Assembly (NCBI GenBank): GCA_030077755.1
Contig: JAQJZZ010000007.1
Span: forward strand, 496,001 to 560,000
Direction: 5' to 3'
Length of the DNA: 64,000 nucleotides
Origin: Filosporella fistucella
Lineage: Eukaryota; Ascomycota; Leotiomycetes; Helotiales
Part shown: positions 33,738 to 45,949 of the stretch, one piece after another
Layout of the letters: every line of letters starts with the position of its first letter
Position numbering within the stretch: the first letter of the stretch is position 1
Translations under genes and position numbers: made by a program
Notes under the pieces: generated by a model
What the model was told of the DNA's origin: nothing
What the model saw: the letters and a program-made list of their open reading frames with translations, nothing else
The model's database searches: none

Positions 33738-35885
33738 TGATTTGGCTGAAAAACATGACCAATCAAATCACTGTCGGCTTGCCGTTGGTGATCTCAACAG
33801 AACCATCAAAAATCTGTCTTCACCACAAAACAAAAAGACATTGCGAACCTCTTTGCTGTGCCGAACCAATATATGAACCCACGAAAAAAGTCGTTGTGCC
33901 TTCATCTAATGGCAATCAATGACAATAAACTTGGCGCACCTATGCCTGCTCTTCGACAACCTCTCAAAGTGCCCGATATGACCTCCTGGGACGTAGAGTT
34001 GAGAAGGAAAAATGAAACTGGGCTTCCAGCTTATAATAATCAACGATAAAGAGCGAAAACCACATTTTGAAGGCATTGCAATGGTGATGGGGCAGAAACA
34101 AGGCAACTGAGAAGTAGAGAGTCTACTTTCGAGAATGGTCAGCTTACGCATTCATGTCATGGAGACGATGAAGGACGAGGGACGAAATGTGAAGGATGAG
34201 AGTGAGAGATGATGTGGTGAGATGGGACGAAGTCAAATCTCGGAAGAGAAGATTGTCTCGGGAAGGAGCGATTATTGCAGTCAGCCTACCCTGATTGGGA
34301 GTAGCGGAAGTTTATTCACATTTCTATCCTCCTTCTTCATGTCTCGTCTTTTTTCCCTTCTAACAATTCTCTCGTTCTCTCGCTCATGTTATCTTCGCGT
34401 CACATTCTCTTCACATATATTTCGGAATCTTAGGAAATACTTTCACTCAGCCGAGGAAAAAAACACGTAGTTTGGCGACATCACTCATCGCGCGATTATC
34501 TGAAAGCTGCCTCTCTATCCCGATTCATAGATTGCTTCTGCTCTGCCATAAAGCTGTCTTGTTTGGACTGGTTGGATCTTACCGCCGGAAACAATGCCCG
34601 GTCCGTATTTATGTTTATATTGTTTCTCGTTATGTGTTTCCATTTTTCATCCCAACCCACATGGCAAATAGATCAGACGTTGCGATTATCTTACCATTCG
34701 ATTTGTTTTCTCGGATGGCGATAGAGATAACAGATATCAGAATGAGCTACTTTCCTCCTGGATCGATCGAGCATATCATGATTTCAGTGGAACATGGTTC
34801 ATGCATAATGAGTCGGAAATCCAGGAATGCGCTTCCTGCCAATTGGTATTGAGATATTGGTTCGATCTTGCCGTTAGCATGCCAAGTTTCCAATGTCATA
34901 GATGTGTCAATTGTACTCCTTGGCTTACATGCTGATGCAAGAGATGGTTGAGAATTTGAGCGAAAAGCGCCCGTTCCCATACGGCTTACTATAGTCACGT
35001 GATACAACAATTCATCAGGGTACTCGAGATAGAAGAATTCGTGCAGAGGAAATAAGCCTCTTATATAGCCGCGATCTACAGACGTTCTATTGTCTCCAAA
35101 ATGGCTTGATGATCGTGGCGTACTTACAACCAGGCGCAACGAGACTGTCAGTGCATGTGACTAAGAGCACGTGCGTTCGTATTGTTGTGCCGTGAGTCTC
35201 AATCTCAACTCAACCGTGCCAGTTCATCCGATGAAATGTTCTGAGCAGTCACTTGTCACATGTACAAGTCAGTACAAGTCAGTCCAAATCAGAAGATTCT
35301 GCCGGTCTCAAGAATCGGCTCTTCTCGTATCTGCATCTCGCAAGCAATAAGCTTCATTCCGAAACCTCGCTGGAGCTGATTCTCTTACAACCTCGCAACT
35401 TTCTTATGAGGTTGGAACTCGCAACAAGAAATCATAATGTGAATGCCAGCTATCAATCGCATTCATTTCTGTGGCCGAATTTGCGATCCTTCTCGACTCT
35501 GCCTCAAACATTTCCCTGCCCCGCCACCACAATACCCTCATCCAACGTCTCCACGATCCTTCTTTGTCTTCTAAAACACTAAATATAAACTCCCGCTCTC
35601 GCTTCTCAATAAACCCCCGTCTCGAATTAGGCTACTGAAGCAGTTTCAGGGGAACGGACCTATGACGCTCTCGCTCCGGACTCCCCCACCCAAGCCTCCC
35701 GAAACAAACTGTCGATCTGTTTTCTCGCTTTATAAGGTCTAGTCATGGCCGGAGAATCTTCTTCTCATGATATTTTGAAGCCGCATACGTTATTGTACTA
35801 ATATCTCTTAATTTTAATTGCTTTCTGTTTGCAAGGGGGCTCTACTGGTAGAGCGAAGTGAGCGGAAAAGTAGAAAGTAATAATT
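33738..35885. other. intergenic region, no supported gene
   Basis: About 2.1 kb between the HeLo gene and the 2EXR gene. Open frames are under 131 codons and unlike any family. A small direct repetition of ACAAGTCAGT lies near 35264-35284. No RNA gene seen. Confidence 0.5.
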
Positions 35886-36840
35886 ATGGAACGCATTTTT
35901 GAGATGGAAGATGAGATGATGAGATACACGTGAGTTCTAGAATTCCATGATATCGGAATCTTAATTTGACCAGAGACTAATTATCGGTAGTACCTCCTCG
36001 ACGGAATATCATCCAGAACCAAAAACATCATTCTCCTCCCTCCCCTTCGAAATCCGAGATCTTATCTGGATGCAAGCCATCGCCGGCGCCTCTCCCCGGC
36101 TCGTGGATCTCTCACATACAATCAGCTCATCGTCATCAAATTTTACAGGGCTCTTCTATTCTAGGACGCCTGTCCCAGCTCTCCTCCACACATGTCATCG
36201 CTCCAGGACTCTTGCTTTAAAACGCTGGAAAACTATAAAAATCCGTCAGCCCTCGATAGAACATACAAAATACAGAAGAAAAGTCTCTATATCACTGTTC
36301 CTTGCTCCTCAAATGGACACCCTCTACTTGGATTCATCGACTCTTCTATCACTTTCCACCATCTGTACCAGCAAATCACACCAACGATTTTCTAGCTTCT
36401 CTAGCTTCTCGAGTATAACCAACATCCTGCTCGATATCTCACCAGCACCGCCTTCTCTCTACCCTCAACAAACAATCCCGATCCCAACCCCCAACCCGTT
36501 CAACGAGGGAAACCATCTTGCCTCATCTATCTACACCATCTTCCCCTCCCTCCAAGCTCTCTCATTCGTCGTTTCAAGCACATGTATAGAAGCAGCAGCT
36601 GCTGAATTCTTCCTACTCCGGAAACCAGATTCAGGTGACAAAGAAGGGAGGGTACGATGGTGGTTTTTTGCGGCTGCGAGGAGGATGTGGGGAGATGAGA
36701 GAGAAGTGGAGGTGCGGTTTGTGAAGAGAAGGGGGATTGAGAATGCTATTTTAGAGAGAGATAGGGGATGGACAAGAGAGGATAAATGGGGAGAAGGGGA
36801 AGCAAGATTGTGTATTCCTACTGTGGGAATTGATTGTTGA
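35886..36840 (+). CDS. 2EXR-domain protein
   Basis: Exons 35886-35929 and 35991-36840 give 297 residues. The start of exon 2 carries the fungal 2EXR motif, SFSSLPFEIRDLIWMQAIAG followed by SPRLVDL, where the E-I-R and the W are the conserved F-box-like core. Downstream CHRSRTLALKRW fits the second block of the family, in which a buried Cys/Arg helix follows (C..SR..AL..Y). The rest is Ser/Pro-rich with an Arg-rich, Trp-containing C-terminal part. 2EXR proteins are numerous and unstudied in Leotiomycetes and Sordariomycetes; substrate-adaptor roles are guessed from F-box resemblance. Gene family membership is likely; function is unknown. Confidence 0.75.
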
Positions 36841-37082
36841 GGAACTCCTTTGTGGGGAAGGAATGTTGGATAGAGAAAAGTTGAGGCACAAGGTGAAATT
36901 AAAAGACTCGCTGTAACCGAATTAGGGTTCAGTGTCACAACAAATCGAAGACCTTTAGACATGAATTCATGATCTCACGCCAGTTCAAACAATCAAACAC
37001 GTAGTCGCAATGTCCTCAACTGTCTCCACGATTCCTACACATGGCACAGCTCAATCTAAAGTATCTCTCATCCCCTCAAAGT

Positions 37083-37922
37083 CTAAACCCACTTCCTCCT
37101 CCCCTCCTCCTCCAAAACCACCTCCCAATCAACCACCCCATTACCACCAAGGACCCCTATCCCCCTTTCCCTCCCCTCCCCTGCCTCATTTTCCACCTCA
37201 TCCTTCCCTCTCACGAAGAAATACCCACTAAAATTCTCTTCTTCCCGATGACTATTAATCCCAAACCTCAGCCTATACACCTTACTTCTCTCCAAATCAA
37301 ATGGTACGTCCCACACCAACCCCATGAACCCCAAGAAGTAGAATGTACAAGATGTATTCTGTGTAAACTGCGATGCGCTCATCTCATGTACACCGTCGTA
37401 TTTATCCCTGGACCAGCGGAATCCCGGAAACTTTTCAGGTTCGTGGGTGCTATTCTGTGTTGATCAATCTTTGATCTGCTATTACGAGAAGAGAAAGGAA
37501 AAGGAGATGAGATCAATATCTCTTCATCTTTTACCCCGAGAACAGAAAATACCTACGCATCACTCCCCTTACAAATCCCCCACCTCCCTCTCCCTCCCAA
37601 ATATCAATATTATATCTATTCGTCGCACTCTCCCAATCCTCACTATCATACACAAACGGATGTTGCTCCGTAGGCTCCCTCGTCATATCACCTTTATAAT
37701 GCAACCATCCAATCAGTAATCTACTTCCCGGCGGCTATATCGCCTTTCCAGCTGAGAAGATAGCTGGTTGTAAGAATCACGAATCTGAGCACTTTGAAGA
37801 TTGAAAAATCCGATTTCATTGCCTGTGCCCCGGATGTAGAGATTACAGTCCTGGGTAGGGATTTCCCAGTCTATTGGGAGAGGATTGGGCTTTTCGGGAG
37901 GATTGATGTGTAAGGGATTCAT
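37083..37922 (-). pseudogene. Frameshifted or misresolved gene of unknown function
   Basis: Three protein-like segments lie in order on the minus strand. The first (37922 to about 37740) opens MNPLHINPPEKPNPLPIDWE and runs into a stop. The second (about 37735 to 37573) is in another frame: SRLLIGWLHYKGDM and DWESATNRYNIDIW. The third (37454-37083) reads FPGFRWSRDKYDG and CTFYFLGFMGLVWDVPFDLE. Segments two and three join cleanly over a GTAAGG..CACAG intron (37572-37455). I found no legal intron joining segments one and two, which suggests a one-base frameshift or a sequence error. I do not recognise the family; composition suggests a globular beta-rich protein. Confidence 0.4.
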
Positions 37923-38713
37923 GGTTTGGGAGATGTGTTGAGATGGATATTTGGGATGGGGAAGGTGGGAGAGATATGGATAATGGTGCGGAGGATGGTG
38001 TTATCGCCTGGATGGTAGGGCTGACCTACTTCGTACACCATCATCAGCCACTGTCACCTAGAATCACCACACCATATGGTCTCCTGAAGCTACGTTTGCG
38101 GCGCATTTGCAGGGTTGTTGCTACCCTGTACGTGCCAAGTATGTTGCTTGGGCCAGATAGACGAGTGAGCTTCCTGGTGCTGTATGGACCTCAAAAGTTG
38201 CCTCTATATAAAGAGCTCTGACATAAAATGATATGGCTACGATTGAAGATGTTCTCGTAAGGATTACAATAATAGCTCGTAAATTCTGTGGGTCAAACAA
38301 AATAAAGCATTCGCTAGTCGTCAGAACTGCGAAGACATGGACTGAGCTTTAAACTGAGGTTCGCCTCTATAACGATAGCAGAAATTGTGCTTATAGCAAA
38401 GTGTGAAAGCCACTAGCGGGTATCATGCATCCCAAAGACGGATTGACTGTTGACTATATTCAACATGTAGCAGGACGGCTGAGCTTCCAGCTGTTCGATG
38501 GCTTCGCAAGCCCCAAGCGCTTATTCATTGCAATCCATCATCACAACCCCTTTACGATACCGACGTCAGCCTTACATTACCGCTGATGGCTTTTCGCTTG
38601 GTTGTAGCAAAAATCAAAACACCCAAGCTTCCCAAATATTTTTTCATCATCCATCTTTCAGCTCCTCCTCTTATACAAATCTATTCCTAGCACGCAACAC
38701 AACGTACACAAAC
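37923..38713. other. divergent intergenic region
   Basis: About 790 bases between the broken minus-strand gene and the first HET gene. Nothing recognised. The in-frame extension of the HET frame back to 38498 is judged leader sequence. Confidence 0.5.
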
Positions 38714-40717
38714 ATGTCACAATATCGCAAGCTAGATGTCAGCAGGAATGAGATCCGTCTACTGCGTTTGATCCCTTCCTCTGACAAGGAAAGTCCCATC
38801 ATCTGTGACTTGGTTTATACCTCCTTGGATCAAAACCCACCAGAACGGTCCTACGAAGCTCTTTCGTATACCTGGGGCGGATTTGCAGAAAGTCGTGTAG
38901 TCGTCTTGAACAATACTCAATCCGACATCACAGATAATCTGCATGCGGCATTGGTGGAACTACGGCTTCAGAAGGAGGATCGGTATTTATGGGTAGACGC
39001 TCTCTGTATCAACCAGTCCGATATCTTGGAGAGAAACAGAGAGGTCCTTCGAATGCTTAGTATCTATCAAAATGCACAACAGGTCATCGTATGGCTAGGA
39101 CTCGGAATCCTGCACACTGGTTCTGCTGTGGAACATCTTGTCTATCTCGCGAAGAAGTGGGACGAACGTTCTCTCTCGGCGTTTATAAGACGAGTTTGGA
39201 ATTGGCTGGAGGACCTGTTCTTGGGATCTACTCTGTTTCTTGAATCTTTCACCAGGGCACTCTGGAAAGCTCAAACACTAAGGGTCTTGTTCCTTCATTC
39301 TGCTTTTTGCTTTGCATGGTATAAGTTTGATGGCGAATGGGTCTTGACGGGTACTTTTTGGTTAAGTTTTCTCTTATACAAACTGATTCCCGCAATAGCG
39401 CAATTATTCTTGCGTTTTCAGGAAGAGTTTGAAGTTGTATCAAGCTCTCGCCTCCTAGCCAAGACGCCAAAACCTGTAGTGCTGGAGGGTATCAAGGATA
39501 TATTCGAAAGTGAGTGGTTTAGCCGTGTCTGGATCATCCAAGAGATTGCAGCTGCATCTTACGCAGTGGTACAATGTGGTTCGCATCACGTTCCATGGAA
39601 TTCTGTTATCGCTGCTTGCAAACAACTTGCACATGAGACTTCTAGCAGCTGGACAACACATCCTTATGCGAATACAGGTTTCCAAAGGGCATTCAACTTG
39701 ATATCTACACTGTCGATCGGAAACTTATCTGACGAGCGTGTCCGCGAGAAACGGTCCTTATTTTATCTTCTGAGTCAGTTCAACATCTCCAAGGCGACTA
39801 AAGACCACGATAAAGTATACGGTCTTCTTGGTCTTTGTATCGAGATACGGGAGGAGTGTGAAGGTGTGTGTGCTTTGCAGGTTAATTACGACAGCGACGT
39901 GGAATTGGCTTATACACAGGTAGCCAGATATATCATCGAGACTTCGGGGAACCTTTGCATCCTGCGTGCCTGCATTGGGGTTCCGAAGTGGACATTGCCA
40001 ACGTGGGTTCCTGACTGGAGCATTGCAGTGTGGAGACTCAACCAAGGGAACCATGGATTATTCCAGTTAACTGGAAAGCCTGATACGATTCCAGTCGCTG
40101 TGTTCTTAGAATCTGGAAAGCGTATCAAAGTTGAAGGGTTCATGATTGGAAAGCTTGAGAAGGTAATAATGAATACTAACTCGGGTCTCATCCCTCTAAT
40201 GCGGGTACCGATGAAGCTTTTTGTGAAACCTTTTGTCAGCTTACTGTTGTGGTTGATTGCGCAGCCCCTGACCTTTGTAGTCTTGGCTTTGTTCGCGCGT
40301 TTGGCTGGTATAGTCGATGAAAAATTGGGTAAGGAACTTGCGATATTTATTAATTTTGTTCGGCGCGAGGTGGATCGCAATCGAGGACAGGATGAGGGAG
40401 CAATCACGTTCCAGCACGATGAAACCGTGACGTCGCTTCAGCAAGAAAGGCTCGGGAGATGGTTTTCCACAACTCGTGTTCTCGGTCTCAATTATTTAAG
40501 ATGGCCCTGCCACACATGGGCTAGAGAAGCTCGACCAGGAGATGTTGTGTGTCTATTAAAGGGGACTGACAGACCCATGATTATGCGACCTGGAGATGTT
40601 GACTGGAAACTCATTGGGCCTGGGGGATATGGTGGATTGGAATTGCTTCTCTGGGAGCGTGCTGTGGAATTATATTCCAAGACAGAGTGGCCGTTGATGT
40701 CATTTGTTATTAGCTAG
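38714..40717 (+). CDS. HET-domain protein with inserted membrane segments
   Basis: Single-exon heterokaryon-incompatibility protein, 667 residues from MSQYRKLDVSRNEIRLLRL; an upstream Met at 38498 would add 72 low-complexity residues. The HET domain starts near residue 47 with YEALSYTWGG and continues LWVDALCINQSD and QVIVWLG (to about 130). The expected partner block SEWFSRVWIIQEIAAA comes only at 267-281, after an insertion of about 130 residues with hydrophobic runs at about 187-203 and 211-233. A further hydrophobic stretch lies at 506-533. HET domains trigger cell death when unlike strains fuse. Membrane attachment is inferred from hydropathy by eye. C-terminal WPCHTWAREARPGDVVCLL matches the usual HET C-terminal beta region. 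Confidence 0.9.
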   Translation: MSQYRKLDVSRNEIRLLRLIPSSDKESPIICDLVYTSLDQNPPERSYEALSYTWGGFAESRVVVLNNTQSDITDNLHAALVELRLQKEDRYLWVDALCINQSDILERNREVLRMLSIYQNAQQVIVWLGLGILHTGSAVEHLVYLAKKWDERSLSAFIRRVWNWLEDLFLGSTLFLESFTRALWKAQTLRVLFLHSAFCFAWYKFDGEWVLTGTFWLSFLLYKLIPAIAQLFLRFQEEFEVVSSSRLLAKTPKPVVLEGIKDIFESEWFSRVWIIQEIAAASYAVVQCGSHHVPWNSVIAACKQLAHETSSSWTTHPYANTGFQRAFNLISTLSIGNLSDERVREKRSLFYLLSQFNISKATKDHDKVYGLLGLCIEIREECEGVCALQVNYDSDVELAYTQVARYIIETSGNLCILRACIGVPKWTLPTWVPDWSIAVWRLNQGNHGLFQLTGKPDTIPVAVFLESGKRIKVEGFMIGKLEKVIMNTNSGLIPLMRVPMKLFVKPFVSLLLWLIAQPLTFVVLALFARLAGIVDEKLGKELAIFINFVRREVDRNRGQDEGAITFQHDETVTSLQQERLGRWFSTTRVLGLNYLRWPCHTWAREARPGDVVCLLKGTDRPMIMRPGDVDWKLIGPGGYGGLELLLWERAVELYSKTEWPLMSFVIS

Positions 40718-41252
40718 AGTTTAGTGACGGCTTTTTTCTCAAAAATAGATGGAGGATTCGGAAATCATGTCGGGACCTTGAGAAGGGGTGGTAGATGGGT
40801 TGCTCGAATTGTATCAAAATTCATTATTTCGTATCCTCCGCAGATCGAGGTCTACTTGTACCATCGGGACTTCACGTAGATGCGTTCCATGGCGTGCGAG
40901 GTTGCATCAACCGCAATCAGCTACCTCGCATGACTTTCATGTTCCTAAGAGCTACATATTCCTAGATCATTGGCGTCAACGATTGCAGTCATGTCTGGAG
41001 TAGAAGGAGATGACTAAACCGTTTTCGCGTTTGCGAGATGTGTCGTTTGGGAAGTGTGGCTTGATATAACTATCAAGAATCCTCAAAATGAGTAACAGAT
41101 AGGATGGTACTCATGCGCATATAGATGATATAGTAGGGAATGCTTTGGTGAAGTAAACTTTAGACTTGTCAAGAGATGATGAGCATGAACGATGTGACGC
41201 GAGGTCTCCTGCTTCTCCTCGTGGTTCTACTAAAGCAGGAAGGTACACGCCT
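40718..41252. other. convergent intergenic region
   Basis: About 530 bases between the ends of the HET gene and the short-chain dehydrogenase. Nothing recognised. Confidence 0.5.
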
Positions 41253-42420
41253 CTACGTAGATATTGATGCCTCTAGTAGACCAACGTTATCCACAAAACT
41301 TCCATTTCTCAGTCCATCTAAAATCCCCTTCACCCCAGCAAATTCATACTCAGCCAACATTTCCTCCCACAACTTTCTTCCGACGTCTTGTCCTTCAGGA
41401 GCATATATGAATTCGGCAAATCTAATCAAGGAACACTAGGTATCAGCATCTTCTTATTCGAACCTTCAGGACAATCCTACAATCAAGAAGGCAAGAATGT
41501 AAAACTCACGACGAAACCCTCCAATTAGCAACCAGACTCCCGTGACTTTCCGCCCCCTTCCCAACCACAGCATCCACATACGTACTTGCCCCAACATCCA
41601 ATCTCCTCCCTACAACTCCTTTAAAACACCAAAACAAAAATCTCACAGGCCAAGGCGCAAACCCTTGCAACGCAGTATTCTTAGTCAAACCCGGATCCAC
41701 AAGATTCACAACCACATCTTCAGGATCAACATATCTCGCTAGATCAATGATCGAGAAATGCCCTAAGAGTTTACTGACTTGATACCTCTCTATCGGCTTC
41801 CAAGGCTGAGACGAGTCGTCGAGATATCCTAGAACGGATGAGGTGGGTGGTAAATGGATTGAAGCACCTCGCGCAGAACCAGAGCTGACGATAGATAATC
41901 TTCCTGTATGTCCCGCTGGTAATTTATCTTTCAGAGATGGGAGCAAAAGAATCGCAAGCAACATCGTAGATAAATGATTGACTTGAATTACTTTCTCATG
42001 GCCAGTGCTAGGAACAATGGTGAATTCCGCACATTGCATTCCAGCATTCAGAATCACAATGTCGAGTCTTGACAGTTCTGTCTCTACTTTCTTCGCAAAC
42101 ATTTGAATCGAAGAATAAGATTCCATTTCCAATTGCCAGACTTTGATATTTGTGGCGGGAAATTGGGCTCGGAGCTGAGAAGCGACGTTTTCTCCTTTGG
42201 AGAGTGAGCGGACAGCGAGGATGAGTGTGGAGAGGTGGAAACTAAGGAGTTGTTTTGATGCTTCGAGTCCTAGACCGCTGGAGGAACCGGTTATGATTGC
42301 GACTCTGTGCGTGAGATCTGTAGAGGAGGGAGGCCAGAGTGGGGAAGTGAGGAATTGGGATTGGAACATTAATGCGAAGGGAGATTTGGCTGGGGGACCG
42401 AGAGAAAATGATGTAGACAT
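41253..42420 (-). CDS. Short-chain dehydrogenase/reductase
   Basis: NAD(P)H-dependent oxidoreductase of the SDR superfamily. Minus-strand exons 42420-41510 and 41421-41253 give 359 residues. The Rossmann dinucleotide motif is TGSSSGLG, the structural motif NAG sits in VILNAGMQCAEF, the catalytic Ser in SIVSSGSARG, and the catalytic YxxxK in RYQVSKLLGHF. The C-terminal exon (FAEFIYAPEGQDVGRKLWEE, then EYEFAGVKGIL) matches the usual end of retinol-dehydrogenase-like fungal SDRs, so the splice at 41509-41422 is well supported. The substrate cannot be told. A perfect 14-base palindrome around TCACGTGA lies about 310 bases upstream. Confidence 0.9.
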
Positions 42421-43786
42421 AATGGTGGCTTTCGATCAATTGGCAAAAGATTTAAAAGTGGCAGAAGGACGGAGACAGGTTGCTTTCTAAGAGAGAGAGG
42501 CATTGTGAAGCTTTATATATTAGGAGTGAGAAATCTTGACCGAGGGATGCTAGACAAAGACTTAACAAGGATGAAGCTCCGATTCTCTTTTCCCGAAAGC
42601 TTACTTTGAGCATAGATAATGAGCCCAGAAACATAGACATTTCATCAAATGACGGCGTGAATATTCCAGTCAAAACGGCCTAAGCCTTCTCAGGCGATTC
42701 TCGCGGAATTACGGATTCATGGCACTTTCCTATCACGTGATAGAAAATTACCCAAATTCGTTTTATGAATTTTCAAATTAAAGGCTATCTTGAGACAGAA
42801 GTGAAGCTAAGTCGTGACTATCATATTAGTAATAGGAAATATTCCGTAGTTGGAGAGGGGCCATCTTAATTCTTGACTGTCACTTCTTTCATCGTCACCC
42901 CCTTTATTTTCTCGGTTATTAGGATCTTACCAATCCCCGAGGTTCTCAGTTGATATAGAACTGTAATGAATTAGATGTAGGAAAGGGAAGGAGAAGTAAA
43001 TTCTTACATGATACTATCTTCATCAATGCTAATCTGCCTCGGAGTAGAACTCGATATTGTTATGGCATGCTACAAATCGTATAGACTTTGCCAATCGATC
43101 TTGGCTAGATATCAACCGATATCTAGCTCTGCTGTGCTGCTGCCACGTTCTGCCATCCGCAGGCCTATATCATACCCTCTTGTAACATGATACTGAACCC
43201 ACTCACGCTCATCGCCTCAATCACTCATGCCCTGTCTAGCCTCACCGTCACCCCCTCTCTCACATCTCCCCATACTAGCCTCCATTAGCTCTCTCAAAAC
43301 ACCATATACCCAACTAAGCTCTCCCTGCAACTAACAAGCAGACCCAAGGCAAGAGGATTGTGTTCACCTCCTCCTCTATAAATAACAGCCTAACAGTTGA
43401 GTGCGTTACTGCTCAAAACCCTTCCGACACCCACCCTGCCAAGGACAACATTTGGGGAATCATCGGAGGAAAAGAAAACCTTCCAACAAAGATATAGGCA
43501 TTCGACGCCGAGCTGGAATTTTTGCTGTTTCTGTGTTTGGACTTTTGTTATTGACGGTTCTATTTCGGCGGATTAAGCTGAGATAGAAGGCTTGTTGGAT
43601 GATGTGGTTTTCCTTGGTTTGCGAGGCGAGGGGAGTAAGGGAGTGAACGAGGGAGAGGTGCGAGGAAAGTTCTTTGTTTCGACGAATTTGGGGTACTGCA
43701 TTTCTGACCGTAGACCAGCAACATCGTCCCCAAAGTATGCGTTTTAGTCAAGGGCAAGTTCCCTCGTGAAGATAGAATATTGCACC
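42421..43786. other. intergenic region between two minus-strand genes
   Basis: About 1.4 kb. Holds the CTATCACGTGATAG palindrome at 42730-42743 upstream of the dehydrogenase. Small frames at 43401-43586 and 43560-43829 have no recognisable content. Confidence 0.5.
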
Positions 43787-45949
43787 CTACACAATAGTGA
43801 CTACAGTCTGCACATTCATATCGAACCAAGACGGCGAGAGCATCATAGCAACTCCCACGCGACTATAAGTCCCTTCAACAGTACGTTTTTCCAGAACCAA
43901 GCCAGAGATTTCGCGCTTGAAGAGTGATGTGGAATGATGTAAAGTGGCGAAAAAGGAGAGTTGGTCCCAGTCTGTATTCCTCCAAACATCAAATGAAATC
44001 TGGGGTCTTTTGCCTCCGACGCCTCCAACAGCACTAGAAGAAGTATTATAAAAGTCTCGCTCGTCGTTGTCTCCCGCGACTTCCTGAGATCGTACTCGAG
44101 AGTAGATTGGTTCAAAGGGGGTGAGGACGCCTCGTAACTTGATGCGAGCATCAGAAATCTGCCCATATGGGTTTGTTCCTGGGATAGTAGTACTTATGTC
44201 CACCACATCGCATGCTGCCCAGCCGGGAAACAGTCGACTGGTTACGAGGTCAAGTAGAACATGATGAACCGGCTCTGCCCATGCCGTCCACGAAAAAGAC
44301 GGCGCGTAGACAGAGGCGCGTCGATGCGGCTTATCTCTCGCGGGCCTACGCACCTCTGTAGAAAATTTCTTTAGCTTGGTAGAACGAGTGACTTCCCAGA
44401 GCAACTGGTGTGCAAGTTCCTTCTCCCACATCCCCGCGATGTATCTCCCTGGCTGGAAACTCTCTGCTAGACGCGCAATTCCGGAAAGGGCAGGAAGACG
44501 GTCTGCTTCAAAGGTGATGTTCAACCCGGTATACTCCTCGACTATCTTACTCCATTGATAATTAAATGGGTTCTCATTCTCCTCAGGTTTGCCGGAAAAT
44601 GCGCGGGCTGCCAGCTTTCGAAAGTGCTCAAATGTAACTTGCCACCCGGAAACAAAGAGGATGTGTCCTTTGCATTCACATATATCTTCCTTGCGACACT
44701 GGAAGTATAGCTCTCTCTTGCCAAAGTACAAAACTCTGGGACCTAAAATCCGCTCTTGTAAGCACCATGCGCGCAGAAATATTGGGACGCCGTCTGCTTG
44801 GTCTTGCAGAACACCTTTCCAGCGAGAATGATGATTGATATGCCTGCGTATATTCACTGATCTGCTGCTACCGTCGAGTGATTTGAAGGAAAGTTCTTTG
44901 TGTGTCTCTCGAGGCCGCAAGAATCCGGTGGAACAGTTCTCGGCTTGACAGGCGGCGATCACTACCCACGAACCACCGTATATATCTGCCATTTTCGCTG
45001 CCTCGATCTCCCATTCTAGAACATCATCTTGGACAATGCAGAAAGAATCGATCCATAAGTATCTCGCTCCCAGCCAGCGAGTGACTTTTATGGCATCTTT
45101 AAACGTCGTTGGCATCTCGTTTGAAGGGATGCTAAGCTCTCTGGATTTGATGTTGGCTTTGATTGTTCTCATGGCGATCGCCCCTCCCCAGCAATGTGTA
45201 AGTGCAACGTATTTGAATGTATGCTGCGATCCAGGCGGAGATACCAGATGGATACCATCCTCGTCAGACTCTCCAACGTATATAAGTCGCTTTGGAGTCT
45301 GCACCTGATGGGGAGTGCCACATACAGTATGAGTGGTCACACAGTTCTCAATCCAGCCCATAACCTTAAGCTGACAACCTGGTGATAATGGATCTCGAGA
45401 GATTTCGTCAAACGTATCTGGTTTCCGGCAAAAGAAGTTTTTGTAACTATCAGCATTTCCTATATTAAAGTTAGATTACGCTCGCGGAAACCAGGAAACT
45501 CTTACCCGGCGTTGCGAACAAATCAAAGGTTTGTTGCCATTCATCAGGAGGAATTTTCCGATCGGGTGTGCCTAATCCCGTCAGCAGAATACTCCTAAGT
45601 CAAAATCTGGGTCCTCTTAATTACCGTTTCTTATAGGCCAACCTTTGCTCGAATAGCTTATCGATAGATTACAAGGACTCATATTATCACGTTGAAAGTA
45701 ACCATTACTATCCGTACCACGCTCCAGGGCCGCTAAATCGCATAGGAGTGTGCACAAACTGCAACCGTCTACTTTCCCTTGAACTGCGGCTGAAATATGT
45801 AGCTTGTAATAATCAGACACCCGATTATCCAAGGACCAAAATGCTCGACATCTTTCGCAAGCTAATAAGGCTGTCCGCTCTACATATGGTGCTCCGCGGT
45901 ACGACATCATCTTAGAGGTACGAGATCTCTCAAATAGATTTTGAGACAC
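43787..45949 (-). CDS. HET-domain protein with N-terminal Cys motif
   Basis: Minus-strand exons 45949-45625, 45571-45506 and 45459-43787 give 687 residues. The N-terminus has Cys pairs typical of one HET class: C31xxC34 in LLACERCRAFW and C63xxC66xxxC70 in GCSLCTLLC, perhaps metal binding. The HET domain spans about 214-370: YVALTHCWGG, the Leu-rich middle, ARYLWIDSFCIVQDD and ADIYGGSWVVIAAC. The rest is the usual long variable region, with RAWCLQERILGPRVLYFGKR as the conserved W-x-x-Q-E segment. Both short introns preserve frame and carry consensus ends. Role: incompatibility-type cell death or another recognition reaction, by family. This is the second HET gene within 7 kb. Confidence 0.9.

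Noticed and set aside
35830..35880. tRNA-like string GGGGCTCTACTGGTAGAGCG
   Set aside because: Only a D-arm-like half; no anticodon arm or box B follows at the right distance.
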